Counted from the first letter of the stretch, positions 8,700-18,880 are shown. The stretch is 64,000 nt of DNA from Phaeobacter gallaeciensis (GCF_001678945.1 NZ_CP015124.1:3820001-3884000), one strand, 5' to 3'. A program made the numbers and translations. Notes: generated by a model not told the origin, from the letters alone.

Positions 8700-9964
8700 T
8701 TTTCTTTGATCTGGGCGTCGGCGCGCAGCTGTTCCAGATAGCTTTCGGACAGGGAATCAACCCGCTGCGCGGTCAGGGCATTGGCGACGGTTTCGCGGCT
8801 TTCACCTTCGCCGAGTTCGGCGGTGCGTCCGCACAAGCGCAGCAGAACCAAGGTGTTGCCGTTGTTGCGCGTCACTGCGGTCGAGGTTTCGCCGGGATCG
8901 AGTTTCGCAAGCTCGATCGCGATGTCGCGGTCAATCTCTGCCGGGGGCAGGCTGACACGATCCAGAACCGAAGGATCCTGACCCTTTGCCACCCCATAAA
9001 GATCGTCGCAGGTATCTGTCTGGGAGATGATGCTTTGCGCCTTGGCCAATGTCTCGGCACTGCGCCCTCCGGGCAGGTAATAGGCGGCGTAATCGATCGC
9101 GGCATAGCGTTGCGCACGTCCTGTGACCTCGCGCAGATCGCGCATCTGGAACAGGGCAACCGCGCCTTGCAACGGCAGCGGGTCGGTCACCTCGCCGGGG
9201 CTGAGGGCCAGCACGACCTCTTGCAGCTGGGGCGGCAGTTTGGTGATCGGCATCCAGTTCAGCTGGCCACCACGTTCGCGGCTTTGGGCAGCGGAATACT
9301 GGCTGGCGGCGGCGGAAAAGGAATCATAGCTGCGCAATTGCGAGACCTGACGCGCCAGATCCTCGACCTGTGCGGCGTTTTGTTCGTTGATCGGCAGGAT
9401 CAGCTCGGACAGAAGAACCTGAACGCTGCCGGAGCCAGCCTGACCCATGGCGCGGTCGATCTCTGCCTCGGTCGGGCGGGCGCGTGACAAGAAGCGGGCA
9501 CCGACCAGATCACGCCAGCCCAGCCCGACGCGGGAGAAATCGCGCACGGTTTCCGGATCGACGCCGCTTTCCTGCAGCGCCGACAGGAATTCGTTCAGCG
9601 ACAGGTTGGCGCGCCCGGCCAGTTCAGTCATGCCTGCGGTGATCTCTTCTTCGCTGGGCTCAATGCCAGCCTCAGCCATGGCCGCCAGTTTCAGGCGGTC
9701 ATTGATCAGCTCCTTGCGGGCCGCCTTCATCAGGTCGCCCGGAACCCGCAGCACCCCCATGAAACGGGCGCGCTGTTCGAGTTCGTAATATGTAATGACC
9801 GAGTCATCGACCGTGATGGCAGGCGAGAACAACCCCTGCGCGGCGCCAGGCACCGGCGTCAGAAGAACGGCGCAGAGCGTCAGGGCCGTGGCCGACTTGG
9901 CCGCAAACCGCAGGCCGCGATGGATCAGGGAGGCCGGAGTCCGGAGGGTCAGGTATTGCTGCAT
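8696..9964 (-). CDS. surA: Periplasmic peptidyl-prolyl isomerase/chaperone, SurA type
   Basis: A 422-residue periplasmic protein with an N-terminal signal region (about residues 20-42, ending VPGAAQG), an N-terminal SurA-type helical domain (VDDSVITYYELEQRARFM onward) and a parvulin domain around residues 170-290. In the family it helps fold outer-membrane proteins, including LptD, whose gene lies immediately upstream and overlaps by 16 bases. The C-terminal third (about 300-422) is less conserved. The position between lptD and pdxA is the classical one. Chaperone activity is known for the family and inferred here. Confidence 0.9.
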   Translation of the reverse strand: MQQYLTLRTPASLIHRGLRFAAKSATALTLCAVLLTPVPGAAQGLFSPAITVDDSVITYYELEQRARFMGVLRVPGDLMKAARKELINDRLKLAAMAEAGIEPSEEEITAGMTELAGRANLSLNEFLSALQESGVDPETVRDFSRVGLGWRDLVGARFLSRARPTEAEIDRAMGQAGSGSVQVLLSELILPINEQNAAQVEDLARQVSQLRSYDSFSAAASQYSAAQSRERGGQLNWMPITKLPPQLQEVVLALSPGEVTDPLPLQGAVALFQMRDLREVTGRAQRYAAIDYAAYYLPGGRSAETLAKAQSIISQTDTCDDLYGVAKGQDPSVLDRVSLPPAEIDRDIAIELAKLDPGETSTAVTRNNGNTLVLLRLCGRTAELGEGESRETVANALTAQRVDSLSESYLEQLRADAQIKEK

Positions 9965-12111
9965 GATCGCCTGTACTTTTTGTTGCCGCTGTTCACGGAG
10001 AACCCGTTCAACGCGATGGTAAACCCAAAATCGGTCGAAGGCTCAACACTTGTTGTAGATGTATAACGCCGGTTGAGCGAAACGTCGACGGTGACGCATT
10101 CATTGCTGTAGGCAAGGCCGATACCAGCCCGCGTGGCCTGTGCATCAGAGATGTCATAGCGCAGGTTGGCGCTGGCGCGCCAGGCCGGTGAAATCTCGTA
10201 GGAGCCGTCGAACCACATTTCCGAGGTCTCTTCGCTGCGCCCTTCGGCCGGGTCGGTGCCAAGCCAGAGGTAGGTGCCTGACAACGACCCCTTTTCGTGG
10301 CGCCAATCGCCGCGGAATTCCGCCTTGGAAAAGTTCAGCGACCCGTTCAGCAGGCCGCGCGTGGTTAGCGACAGATCCTGGCTCAGCTTCAGCTGCCCTG
10401 CCATCAGGATATCTGAGGTGGTGCCGCCGAGGCCCGAGCTCTTGGTGAAGCGGGTGTCCGCATCCTGCCGAAAGATTTGTCCGACGGTGGCAAAGGCTTG
10501 CCATCCATTGACCGCGTAATGCGCCCAGTTGACCCCGTAGACCAGGGTCAGCCCGTCTTCGCGCGCATCGACAGCGGGGAAGCGAGACAGGGCCAGAAGA
10601 TTGCCTTGATCGAATTCGACAAAGCCGCTTTCGTCGCCGGGCACCGCATCGCCGGTGACATCGCTCCAGCCCAGCTGGACGATGGGCTCCAGATAGCTGC
10701 GGTTGCCGGTGGCGCTGACCTTGCTCATCGGCAGGCGCAGGGTCAGGGCGCTGCGCGGCGTCAGCCGGGTTGCGGTGTTGTCAAACTTGGCGTCGTTGTA
10801 GATCGAAAACGCATCTGTCGCAGCGCCGGCCTGCCACTCGGCCACCAGGCCGCTCGCGAAATGCCATTGACGGCGCCAGTCGATATCGGCGGTCACACGG
10901 GCAATGTCCCGGCCCAGCGGCAAGGCGCCGGTACTGGTCTGATCCGACTGTCGACGGTGGCCATGGGCCTCCAGCGTCAGGCGCATTTCGCCACCGATAT
11001 TCTGCGGGAAATAGCGGCGCTGGAAGGTGAGATCGGCGACGGCCGAGGGGATGAACTCCTGCTGTTCGCTGTCGCGCAGCGTCTTGTAGTGATAAAGACC
11101 AGCCCTAAACATCATGTCACGTTGCGCCTTGGTTAGCGTCAGATCCGAGCGGAGCCGGTCAAGATCGTCGAGGCCGTAGTCGGCAAGATAGGCGTCGTCC
11201 GAGACGGTTTTTACATCGAACCCCAGGCGGACATCATGGGGCAGATCGAAACTGCCGGTCCCGAAGAAATAGCCGCGACTGTCGCCGGGTTGCAGGTCAT
11301 CGCGGGTATGGGCGCCCTCGAATGTAATCGTGCCGGTACGGAACGCCTGCCTGTAGCGTGCCTCCAGCGTGCGGGTCTTGCGCGAGACATAGGGCGACAG
11401 CGTCAGGTCCCGGTGGTCACCAAGCCGGAAGAAATACGGCACTTTGACCCCGGAGCCGAGGTTCGAGGTTGTGCGCAAAGAGGGGATCAGGAAACCGGTG
11501 GCTCGCTTCAGCGTCGGATCGGGCAGGCGGATTCCTGGGAAATAGAACACCGGCACATCCAGAACCCTCAGCTGGGCGTTCTCGAAATAAAGCTGGCGTT
11601 CGAGCTGGTCATGGGTCACGCGTTCAGCCCGGATCTGCCAGAGCGGCGGGCTTCCGTCCTCGCAGACGTGACACGAAGTGACGGCGGTCTTGTACAGTTG
11701 CGTATAGCGCCCGCTGACTCGCGTCATTTGCAGCGAGGCCAGCTGCAATTGCTGTTGGAACACCATGCGCGCACTGCTCAGAAGACCATTCCGCAGGTCC
11801 CGGTCCATTTCGGCAGCATTGGCAAGAATGACGATCTCGCCGCCCTGGTCAATCCGGATCGGCCCCTCGATTTCCAGCGTGCCGCTGCTTTGGTCATAGG
11901 TGATCTTTTGTGCCTTGAGGCGGACGTCACCCTGAAAGGCCTCGACATGGCCGCTGGCAACCAGCGTCCGGTCTGGGGCGATGAATACCCGGTCTGCAAC
12001 CAGCATTGCAGGCTGTCGCGGCGCGTCAGCGGCATTGGTGTCCTGCGCTTGCACGGGGACGGTCAGGCCCAGCCACGGCAGCAGCACGGAAAGCAAAAGG
12101 GTGCGGCGCAT
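9949..12111 (-). CDS. lptD: LPS-assembly outer-membrane protein LptD
   Basis: The outer-membrane barrel that inserts lipopolysaccharide into the outer leaflet. With start ATG at 12111 it has 720 residues and a clean signal peptide (MRRTLLLSVLLPWLGLTVPVQA). An alternative in-frame start at 12129 adds six residues; the inner one has GAGGACGG upstream. An OstA-like periplasmic domain (about 35-140) precedes the conserved barrel onset (VLDVPVFYFPGIRLPDP, about 200). Two cysteines lie in CHVCEDG. The strand-rich remainder ends in an aromatic/polar tail. It is the third gene of the LPS-export operon after lptF and lptG. Confidence 0.95.
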   Translation of the reverse strand: MRRTLLLSVLLPWLGLTVPVQAQDTNAADAPRQPAMLVADRVFIAPDRTLVASGHVEAFQGDVRLKAQKITYDQSSGTLEIEGPIRIDQGGEIVILANAAEMDRDLRNGLLSSARMVFQQQLQLASLQMTRVSGRYTQLYKTAVTSCHVCEDGSPPLWQIRAERVTHDQLERQLYFENAQLRVLDVPVFYFPGIRLPDPTLKRATGFLIPSLRTTSNLGSGVKVPYFFRLGDHRDLTLSPYVSRKTRTLEARYRQAFRTGTITFEGAHTRDDLQPGDSRGYFFGTGSFDLPHDVRLGFDVKTVSDDAYLADYGLDDLDRLRSDLTLTKAQRDMMFRAGLYHYKTLRDSEQQEFIPSAVADLTFQRRYFPQNIGGEMRLTLEAHGHRRQSDQTSTGALPLGRDIARVTADIDWRRQWHFASGLVAEWQAGAATDAFSIYNDAKFDNTATRLTPRSALTLRLPMSKVSATGNRSYLEPIVQLGWSDVTGDAVPGDESGFVEFDQGNLLALSRFPAVDAREDGLTLVYGVNWAHYAVNGWQAFATVGQIFRQDADTRFTKSSGLGGTTSDILMAGQLKLSQDLSLTTRGLLNGSLNFSKAEFRGDWRHEKGSLSGTYLWLGTDPAEGRSEETSEMWFDGSYEISPAWRASANLRYDISDAQATRAGIGLAYSNECVTVDVSLNRRYTSTTSVEPSTDFGFTIALNGFSVNSGNKKYRRSCSNT

Positions 12112-12112
12112 A

Positions 12113-13246
12113 TTAACCGTCCTCGGCATGCAAAAGCAGGCCCATAGTCAGCAGAATCGCGGCGACCGGTGGAGCCCAGGCGGCCAAGGCCACCGGGATC
12201 TGGCCGTTCTCGCCAAGAACCTGCGCAAAGTTTCGTATGAAGTGAAGGCCAAAGCCCAGCAAGACGGCAGTGAGTACCGCCAGACCTGTGCCGCCAAAGC
12301 GGGCATGGCGCATGGTAAAGGCCGCACCTACCAGCACCATGGCCACCAGGAACAGCGGCCGGGCCAGTTCGGCCTGATACCAAACCTCGTAGCGTTTGGT
12401 GGAGAACCCGGCTTCATCCAGATCGCGGATGGTGGCGGGTAGGTCATAAACCGAGATCCCGTCAGCGGTGCCAAGCGTGTCGCGGATCCGGTCGGTGGTC
12501 AGTGTGGTCGGCACCAGTAACACTTCGTGCTCAGCCGAGCTGGTTTCGGGATTCAATCCAGCGGCCAATGGCCAGACCTTGGCCTTGGTCAGCAGCCAGT
12601 CGCCGCCCTGCAGCCGGGCGCTTTCGGCGACGATCTGACGGATTGGTGTGCCGCCGGGGGCGTAGTCGAGAATGGTGATGTCGAACAGTTTGATACTGTC
12701 GGCATCGCCGTTTCCCAGGCTGGAGTCTTGCTGCTCGCCCGCGTAGCCCGACGCGTGAATCACCGATTGCCCCTGCGGGCTACCCTGACGTAGCCACAGC
12801 CCCTCGCCGGACAGCGACAGCGCCGAGGGGCCGCCGTTGCGATAGGTTTCCGAAAGGGTTTTGAAACGGTTGGTCGTCGCCGCGACGATGGGGTTCAGGG
12901 TGCTGAGGGCCAGAATGCCGATCAGCGCGGCTACCAGAACCGGCGCGGCCAGCGCCCGAATGCCAGAGCGACCGATGGCTCTGGTCACCACCAGCTCACT
13001 GCTGCGCGCGAGCCCAACGAACAGCACGATGGTGCTGAGGATCATGATCAGCGGCAGGAATTCGTCAAAGGCGGCGGGGGCGTTCAACAGTGTCAGACCG
13101 ATCAACTTACCGGCGCCGAGGTCGAGGCTGTCAAACCGGCGGATCTGCTCGTTGAGGTCGATCAGCACCACCAACGTCATTAGGACGCCAGCGATAACGA
13201 GGAACCACTGCGCAAATCTGCGTGCATAATAGAGATCGAGTTTCAC
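12113..13246 (-). CDS. lptG: LPS export ABC transporter permease LptG
   Basis: A YjgP/YjgQ-type inner-membrane permease of the LptB2FG complex that extracts LPS and passes it to the Lpt bridge. It has 377 residues: three N-terminal helices (about 12-32, 55-78, 98-118), a periplasmic jellyroll domain (about 130-275) and three C-terminal helices (about 285-370). The first helix follows MKLDLYYARRFAQWF, typical of LptG. Its start overlaps the lptF stop by 4 bases. Confidence 0.94.
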   Translation of the reverse strand: MKLDLYYARRFAQWFLVIAGVLMTLVVLIDLNEQIRRFDSLDLGAGKLIGLTLLNAPAAFDEFLPLIMILSTIVLFVGLARSSELVVTRAIGRSGIRALAAPVLVAALIGILALSTLNPIVAATTNRFKTLSETYRNGGPSALSLSGEGLWLRQGSPQGQSVIHASGYAGEQQDSSLGNGDADSIKLFDITILDYAPGGTPIRQIVAESARLQGGDWLLTKAKVWPLAAGLNPETSSAEHEVLLVPTTLTTDRIRDTLGTADGISVYDLPATIRDLDEAGFSTKRYEVWYQAELARPLFLVAMVLVGAAFTMRHARFGGTGLAVLTAVLLGFGLHFIRNFAQVLGENGQIPVALAAWAPPVAAILLTMGLLLHAEDG

Positions 13247-14382
13247 GCCAGCTGCTCTCCCGGTTCAGCCCGCCGCCGCCTGCGCAGCAGGCTAGGGTGG
13301 CTGGCCAGATGCAGAAACAGCAGCGCAATGGCAAGGCCGCTCAGTGCGGGGAGATAAATCAGCGGCCAAAGATCGGGGTTCTTCAGAACGGGTTCCGAGA
13401 CGATACCGCGCAGGCCCTCGACCCCGATCAGCAGCGCAAAGGCTATCAGCGCCTGCCGCCAGACCCCAAAGCGCGAAAATGTTCCCAACATCAGCGCGGA
13501 AAACCCAATCAGGGCGACCGTGACGCAGACCAGGGCCCGGGCAAACCGCAGATGCAGTTCTTCAGTGAGGGCGCCCTGCGAATAGCCTTCGCTGTCGGTG
13601 ATCGTCTCTTTTGCGGTCAGAAGCTCAAGGCTGGAAATGGCGCGGATATTGCGGGTCGTTTGACCAATCTTTTGAGTCAGAGAGCTGATATCATAGGAAA
13701 AGTCAGAAAAGACGGTGGTCGACATCGTCTGGGGCTTGTGATCCAGCCGCTGCGCCATGCCATCCACCATGATCAGGTGGGCCTTGTCGCCATCGCGCAC
13801 GAGAAAGGCGCGGGCGCCTGTGTAGGTGACCGATTGCTCCGGATCGCGCCGGTCCGAAAGGAACACGTCGTTGAGAGTGCCGTCAGGGTCGATTTGCCGG
13901 ATGTAGAAGGTGACGCCCTTGGCTGGGTGCAGGAATTTACCTTCGGTCAGCAGGCGGGCTGTGACATTGCGTGACACCTCCCGTTCGCGCAGCGCAAGCT
14001 GGTTGATCGAGGACGGCAACAGGAAATGCGTCAGCACTGACATCATCAGCGCGGTAATGATGCCAAAAGCCAGCGCCGGGCGGGCCATTTGCCAAGGGCT
14101 GGTTCCCGTCGCGCGCAGCACCGTCAGCTCGCTTTCATTGTGCAGCCGGTTGGTCACCCAGACCGAGGCGGCAAAGGCGGCGACTGGCAGCACCATGCGG
14201 ATCAGATTCGGCAGCGTCAGGGCGGTGAATTCCAGGAAGACCAGCGCTGACTGCCCGTCTCCGATCAGCCGGTCGAACAGCACCACGGCCCGGTTCACCC
14301 AGAACACAGCTACAAGGATGAGCGCAAAGAAGCCGAAGAACAGCAGGTATTGCGACAGCACATATCTGTCGTAGCGTGACAC
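13243..14382 (-). CDS. lptF: LPS export ABC transporter permease LptF
   Basis: The partner permease of LptG. The start is taken as GTG at 14382 (VSRYDRYVLSQYLLFFGFFALI), giving 379 residues; GGGGGGAT lies 4 bases upstream. The frame runs open further upstream, but that part is unlike the family and overlaps pepA on the other strand. Six predicted membrane helices flank a periplasmic domain. It is the first gene of the minus-strand LPS-export series. The promoter should lie in the 195-base gap shared with the divergent pepA gene. Confidence 0.93.
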   Translation of the reverse strand: MSRYDRYVLSQYLLFFGFFALILVAVFWVNRAVVLFDRLIGDGQSALVFLEFTALTLPNLIRMVLPVAAFAASVWVTNRLHNESELTVLRATGTSPWQMARPALAFGIITALMMSVLTHFLLPSSINQLALREREVSRNVTARLLTEGKFLHPAKGVTFYIRQIDPDGTLNDVFLSDRRDPEQSVTYTGARAFLVRDGDKAHLIMVDGMAQRLDHKPQTMSTTVFSDFSYDISSLTQKIGQTTRNIRAISSLELLTAKETITDSEGYSQGALTEELHLRFARALVCVTVALIGFSALMLGTFSRFGVWRQALIAFALLIGVEGLRGIVSEPVLKNPDLWPLIYLPALSGLAIALLFLHLASHPSLLRRRRRAEPGEQLA

Positions 14383-14577
14383 CTGATCCCCCCAGATCTT
14401 GCGGTTGTGATTGCGCCGCAGCTTAAAGGATTTGTCCGGCGGGGAAAACTGCAATCTGCACAGCCGACAGGCAATGATCAAAGCCGGGCGCGGCGTGCAA
14501 TCCGCAGGGCTGGTCAAGCCGTCAAGCACAGGGTAGCTGTTGCAAAACCATGTAAAAGACCGACAGGAGCCCATGCG

Positions 14578-16053
14578 ATGAGCACTCTGACCCCGATCCG
14601 TTTTGATGACTATGATCCCAAGACCCTGGCCGAAATGACTGGCCATGTCGCGGTTCTGGTGACGCCGGAGGGGACAATGGATCAGGCGGCGCGTACCGCC
14701 AACCGTCTGGGCAAGGGTGGCATAGCCCGGCTGATCGAATCGGAAGGGTTCAAGAAGGCAAAAACCGGCTCGGTGATCACCATGGCCTGGCCTGCGGGTT
14801 TGGCCGCTGAGGCACTGCATGTACTGGTGCTGCCCAAACGCGCCAGCCAGACCGAGGCCCGAAAGGCCGGCGCTGAACTGGCAAAACGCGCAGGCGGCAA
14901 GGCGCTTACCGTGATGGCGGGGCCGATGCCTCGGGCGGCAGATCTTGCGTTGGGGCTGGCGCTGCGGGCCTATGAGTTTGATCAGCACAAGACCACTGCC
15001 GATGAGGCACCGAAGGGGGAAGTGGTGATCGCGCATAAATCACCGGAAGAGATGGCGACGGCTTTCGCTCCGCTCCTGGCGGTGGCTGAAGGCGTGCATA
15101 TGACCCGCGATCTAATCAACGAGCCGGCGAACGTGCTGACCACCACCGAGTTCGCGCGCCGGATCGAAGAGCTTTCCGATATCGGTCTTGAGGTCGAGAT
15201 CCTCGACGAGGCAGCGCTTGCAGAGCTGGGCATGCATTGCCTTCTGTCGGTGGGGCAGGGATCGGACAGCCCGTCCAAGGTCGCCGTCATGCAATGGAAG
15301 GGCGGCCCGAGCGATGCCGCGCCGCTGGCGCTGGTGGGCAAGGGGGTTGTGTTTGACACTGGTGGTATCTCGCTGAAACCGGCTGCAGGCATGGAAGACA
15401 TGACCATGGATATGGGCGGCGCCGGGGTTGTCACCGGTACCATGAAGGCGCTGGCCCTGCGCAAGGCAAAGGCCAATGTGGTGGGTCTGGTTGGTCTGGT
15501 CGAGAACATGCCATCGGGCAACGCCACCCGGCCCGGCGATGTGGTGAAGACGATGAAGGGCGATACGGTTGAGGTCATCAATACCGATGCCGAAGGTCGT
15601 CTGGTTCTGTGCGACGTGCTCTGGTACGCGCAGGAGCGGTTCAAACCGGCGGGCGTGATCGATCTGGCCACCCTGACGGGTGCGATCATCATCGGTCTTG
15701 GCCACGAAAACGCTGGCGTCTTCTCCAATGATGACAGTCTGTGCAACGGTTTCCTGAAATCCGCCGCAGCCGAGGATGAAGGCGCATGGCGTCTGCCTCT
15801 GGGGCAAGCCTATGATGATCAGCTGAAATCGCGCATTGCCGATATGAAAAACGTCGGCGGCCGTCCTGCAGGTTCGATCACCGCCGCTCAGTTCCTGCAA
15901 CGGTTCATTCAGGACGGCATGCCGTGGATCCATCTGGATATCGCGGGCGTCGCCTCGGTTAAGACCGAAACCGCCTATGCACCCAAAGGGGCGACGGGCT
16001 GGGGCGTCATGGCGCTGAACCGGCTGGTGCAGGATCGGTTTGAGGCCGAATGA
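14578..16053 (+). CDS. pepA: Leucyl aminopeptidase (M17)
   Basis: A cytosolic hexameric metallo-aminopeptidase of 491 residues. The N-terminal macro-like domain (about 1-160) is followed by the catalytic domain with VGKGVVFDTGGISLKP (about 255-270), the signature NTDAEGRL (about 338-345) and LTGAIIIGLG. The start is ATG at 14578 with AGGAG about 8 bases upstream; the longer open frame is not PepA-like. In Proteobacteria pepA often lies opposite lptF and next to holC, as here. Confidence 0.96.
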   Translation: MSTLTPIRFDDYDPKTLAEMTGHVAVLVTPEGTMDQAARTANRLGKGGIARLIESEGFKKAKTGSVITMAWPAGLAAEALHVLVLPKRASQTEARKAGAELAKRAGGKALTVMAGPMPRAADLALGLALRAYEFDQHKTTADEAPKGEVVIAHKSPEEMATAFAPLLAVAEGVHMTRDLINEPANVLTTTEFARRIEELSDIGLEVEILDEAALAELGMHCLLSVGQGSDSPSKVAVMQWKGGPSDAAPLALVGKGVVFDTGGISLKPAAGMEDMTMDMGGAGVVTGTMKALALRKAKANVVGLVGLVENMPSGNATRPGDVVKTMKGDTVEVINTDAEGRLVLCDVLWYAQERFKPAGVIDLATLTGAIIIGLGHENAGVFSNDDSLCNGFLKSAAAEDEGAWRLPLGQAYDDQLKSRIADMKNVGGRPAGSITAAQFLQRFIQDGMPWIHLDIAGVASVKTETAYAPKGATGWGVMALNRLVQDRFEAE

Positions 16054-16060
16054 CACAGCC

Positions 16061-16519
16061 ATGGGGGCCGCCTATTTCTATCATCTGACGCGCAGGCCAC
16101 TGCAGGATACGTTGCCGGTGCTGCTGGATAAGGCGCGCGGCGCAGGCTGGCGTATTGCTGTGCGGGGCCAAAGCCCGGATCGCATGGCCTGGCTGGATGA
16201 ACGCCTGTGGCTGGGGGGCGATGACGCCTTCCTGCCGCACGGGCTGGCGGGCGGTCCGCATGATGCGTTGCAGCCTATCCTGCTGACCACCGAAGCCGAG
16301 GCGGCAAACACGCCCAGCTGCGTCATGGCGGTGGATGGGGCAGCGGTTTCACCAGAAGAGGTGCAGGCGCTGGAGCGCGTTTGTATCCTGTTTGATGGTA
16401 CCGACCCCGAGGCGGTGCAGCATGCCCGTGTGCAGTGGAAAACCCTGACCGATGCAGGCTGTTCGGCGCAATACTGGTCCGAAGAAAGTGGACGCTGGGA
16501 AAAGAAGGCCGAGAAGTGA
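16061..16519 (+). CDS. holC: DNA polymerase III chi subunit
   Basis: A clamp-loader accessory protein that links the replisome to SSB. It has 152 residues from ATG at 16061 (MGAAYFYHLTRRPLQDTLPVLLDKARGAGWR). A TTG at 16040 is in frame, but it overlaps pepA and the family normally begins at this MGxAYFYHL stretch. DERLWLGGDDAFLPHG and the C-terminal YWSEESGRWEKK are characteristic. It follows pepA by 7 bases, so the two are probably one transcript. Confidence 0.94.
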   Translation: MGAAYFYHLTRRPLQDTLPVLLDKARGAGWRIAVRGQSPDRMAWLDERLWLGGDDAFLPHGLAGGPHDALQPILLTTEAEAANTPSCVMAVDGAAVSPEEVQALERVCILFDGTDPEAVQHARVQWKTLTDAGCSAQYWSEESGRWEKKAEK

Positions 16520-16544
16520 TACTTTCCCGCCGGGGCGACAGGAT

Positions 16545-18647
16545 CTAGGAAGCGCGGGACTGTTTGTCCTTGGTCCAGAGCAGGAAGTCGGAGTGCACTG
16601 TCACTTCGGCAAAATGGGGCTTGGGTTTACCAAAGAGGTAGCCCTGCAGATAGGTGACGCCGATGGCGTGCAGCAGGCGGGCCTGTTCAACGGTTTCCAC
16701 CCCTTCGGCCACGGTATGCACACCGAACCGTTCAGCAATCATGACGCTGCCTTCGATGATGGCGCAGCGTTGATCGTCGATCTGCTGAACAAAGGATTTG
16801 TCGATCTTAAGCGCCGAAATCGGCATTTCGTGCAAGCGTGACAGCGAGGAATAGCCGGTGCCGAAATCGTCGATGTGTACTTCGATGCCCTTGGCGTGCA
16901 GTGAATTTAGAACCGCGATGATCTGGTTTTGATTCCGGGCGTCAAAAATCGTTTCTGTCACCTCAAGGATCAGCGACCGGGCGGACAGGCCGTATTTTTC
17001 AAGGTAACCCAGAATGAAGTCTGCGAACCCGGGCACAACCAGCTGCCGCAGCGAGATATTGAGCGCCAGTTTCACATGTGAATCGCGTCCAAGTTCTTCG
17101 GTGTAGGTCGAGAGTGCCGTATCCAGCACATATTCGCCGATGCGGACGATCTCGCCGATGTCTTCGGCGATGGGAATAAACTCTTCCGGGCTGACACGGC
17201 CAAGGATCGGATTGTCCCAGCGCAGCAGAACCTCGTAGGAATGCAACGAGAAATCATCTGCATGCACGAGCGGTTGAAAGGCCAGGTGCATTTCATTGGC
17301 AGGCACCGCGTGTTTCAGGCGCTGGGCAATGATCAGGTGGCGCTCTTTTTCTTCAACCAGCTCTTTGGAGAACAGCAGCGTGTTGCCGCGTCCGGTCCGC
17401 TTGATCTCTCCGGCGGCCAGATCCGCAGATCTGATCGCCTCGCTGACGGCGACCGGACGGGGGCGCGAGACGGCGAGACCGGCGCTGAACCCCACGGTGA
17501 CCTCCTGGCTGGAGAAGATGATGGGCTTTTCGATAATGGCGCGCAGTTGTTCGGTGAATTCATAGCCGATGTCGATGCAGCGCTCTTCAGGCACGGCAAC
17601 CAATCCTACGAATTCGTCTCCGCCCCAACGACAGAAGGCCGCGTGTTCCGGCGCGGCGTCAGCCAGACGTTCGCCGATTTCTGCAAGGGCGCAGTCCCCG
17701 GTGGCATGGCCCATGCCGTCGTTGATCTGCTTGAACCGGTCCAGATCGATGAAGATCACCACAAAGGCATATCCGTCAGGGATATTGGGCTGCTGATCCT
17801 CCACCCATTGAATGATGCCACGGCGATTATACAGCTGGGTCAAGCTGTCATGTTCGGCCAGCCGTTTCAGGTCTCGGGTGCGTTTCTTGACCCGGTCTTC
17901 CAGCGTTGCATTGAGTTCGGTCAGGGCTTCCTGCTGGACGCGCAGGTCCTGCACCAGTTCGTGATTGCGCAGTTGCAGGCGGATCGAATGGCGTAGGATA
18001 TTGTAGTTGCGTTGGTGTGTGACCAACATGACGGCCATGAAGACGGCAACCAAAGTGGCGAGAGCGAATTCCGGCACAGGCTGCAGGCACAGTTCAGCGA
18101 TGATCAGCGTCAGCAGGGTGGCGATATAGATACGGCCCGTGTTTGCCATCGGCGCGAGCACCCCGGTCGCCCCGGAGGCCATGGCAGAGACCACGATGAC
18201 GGTGAAATACTTCAGGTCCTGATTGCCGCTTTGCAGGGCAGCATGCAGCAGGCCCCCCCAGATCAGACTGCCAAGAAATGTGCCGAGGAAATAACGCCGA
18301 CTGGCACCGACTGCCAGAGATGAGTCAGGATCGGTTTCCTGCGACAGGTGCCTTTCGTCCCGCGCTGCCAGGATCGTCCGGCCAATGGACAGCGTCAGCA
18401 GACAGGCGGTCAGAGTATCGACCAAGGTGCTGCCTTGCCCCGTGTACTGGAACTGGGCGTAGACGCCCAGGACGCAGGCGACGTTCACGAAGAGATTGGA
18501 CAGATGGTTGCGATAGGCGTGCTTAAGGAGGCTCAGCCCGATCCGCTGTTCCTGCGCTTGACAGTCCCTTTCGGCTCCGGCGGCTCCACCGTCTCCTTCT
18601 GGGCTATGTTGCGGAAACTGTTCCGTCACCTCGTCCAACCTTCGCAC
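16545..18647 (-). CDS. Membrane-anchored GGDEF-EAL c-di-GMP protein
   Basis: About 700 residues from a GTG at 18647; a GTG six codons later is equally possible. Around five or six membrane helices span residues about 45-215, without a sensor domain I recognise. A coiled coil (about 225-262) leads to a GGDEF domain with intact RWGGDEF (about 345) and then an EAL domain. The EAL signature reads EVLLRW, with Val replacing Ala; the later metal and loop motifs (NISLRQL, EVTET, DDFGTGYSS, AEGVET) are intact. It may therefore make, break or only sense c-di-GMP. It is monocistronic and convergent with holC. Confidence 0.9.
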   Translation of the reverse strand: MRRLDEVTEQFPQHSPEGDGGAAGAERDCQAQEQRIGLSLLKHAYRNHLSNLFVNVACVLGVYAQFQYTGQGSTLVDTLTACLLTLSIGRTILAARDERHLSQETDPDSSLAVGASRRYFLGTFLGSLIWGGLLHAALQSGNQDLKYFTVIVVSAMASGATGVLAPMANTGRIYIATLLTLIIAELCLQPVPEFALATLVAVFMAVMLVTHQRNYNILRHSIRLQLRNHELVQDLRVQQEALTELNATLEDRVKKRTRDLKRLAEHDSLTQLYNRRGIIQWVEDQQPNIPDGYAFVVIFIDLDRFKQINDGMGHATGDCALAEIGERLADAAPEHAAFCRWGGDEFVGLVAVPEERCIDIGYEFTEQLRAIIEKPIIFSSQEVTVGFSAGLAVSRPRPVAVSEAIRSADLAAGEIKRTGRGNTLLFSKELVEEKERHLIIAQRLKHAVPANEMHLAFQPLVHADDFSLHSYEVLLRWDNPILGRVSPEEFIPIAEDIGEIVRIGEYVLDTALSTYTEELGRDSHVKLALNISLRQLVVPGFADFILGYLEKYGLSARSLILEVTETIFDARNQNQIIAVLNSLHAKGIEVHIDDFGTGYSSLSRLHEMPISALKIDKSFVQQIDDQRCAIIEGSVMIAERFGVHTVAEGVETVEQARLLHAIGVTYLQGYLFGKPKPHFAEVTVHSDFLLWTKDKQSRAS

Positions 18648-18851
18648 TGCGCCTTGGCAGACCCTGCCTTGCGCCGGACAATTCCGGACCTGTTACGTCC
18701 TGAACCGCCTCCTGTGACCAGCCCGCGTCAATACCGCTTGGCACGGGCCATACCAATGTCTTGCTAAGTGTCGGGGGTTACTTTTGTGTTTATATTCAGC
18801 AATTCATATGCGGGGCAGAGCGCAGGCTCCGCATCTGACGTGACGGCACTG

Positions 18852-18880
18852 GCGCGCCGCTCACCGGGGGGGCGGCGCGC
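18852..18880. other. GC-rich hairpin downstream of maeB
   Basis: GCGCGCCGC (18852-18860) pairs perfectly with GCGGCGCGC (18872-18880) just after the maeB stop on the minus strand. No T-run follows on that strand. It may aid termination or protect the 3' end of the mRNA. Confidence 0.4.
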
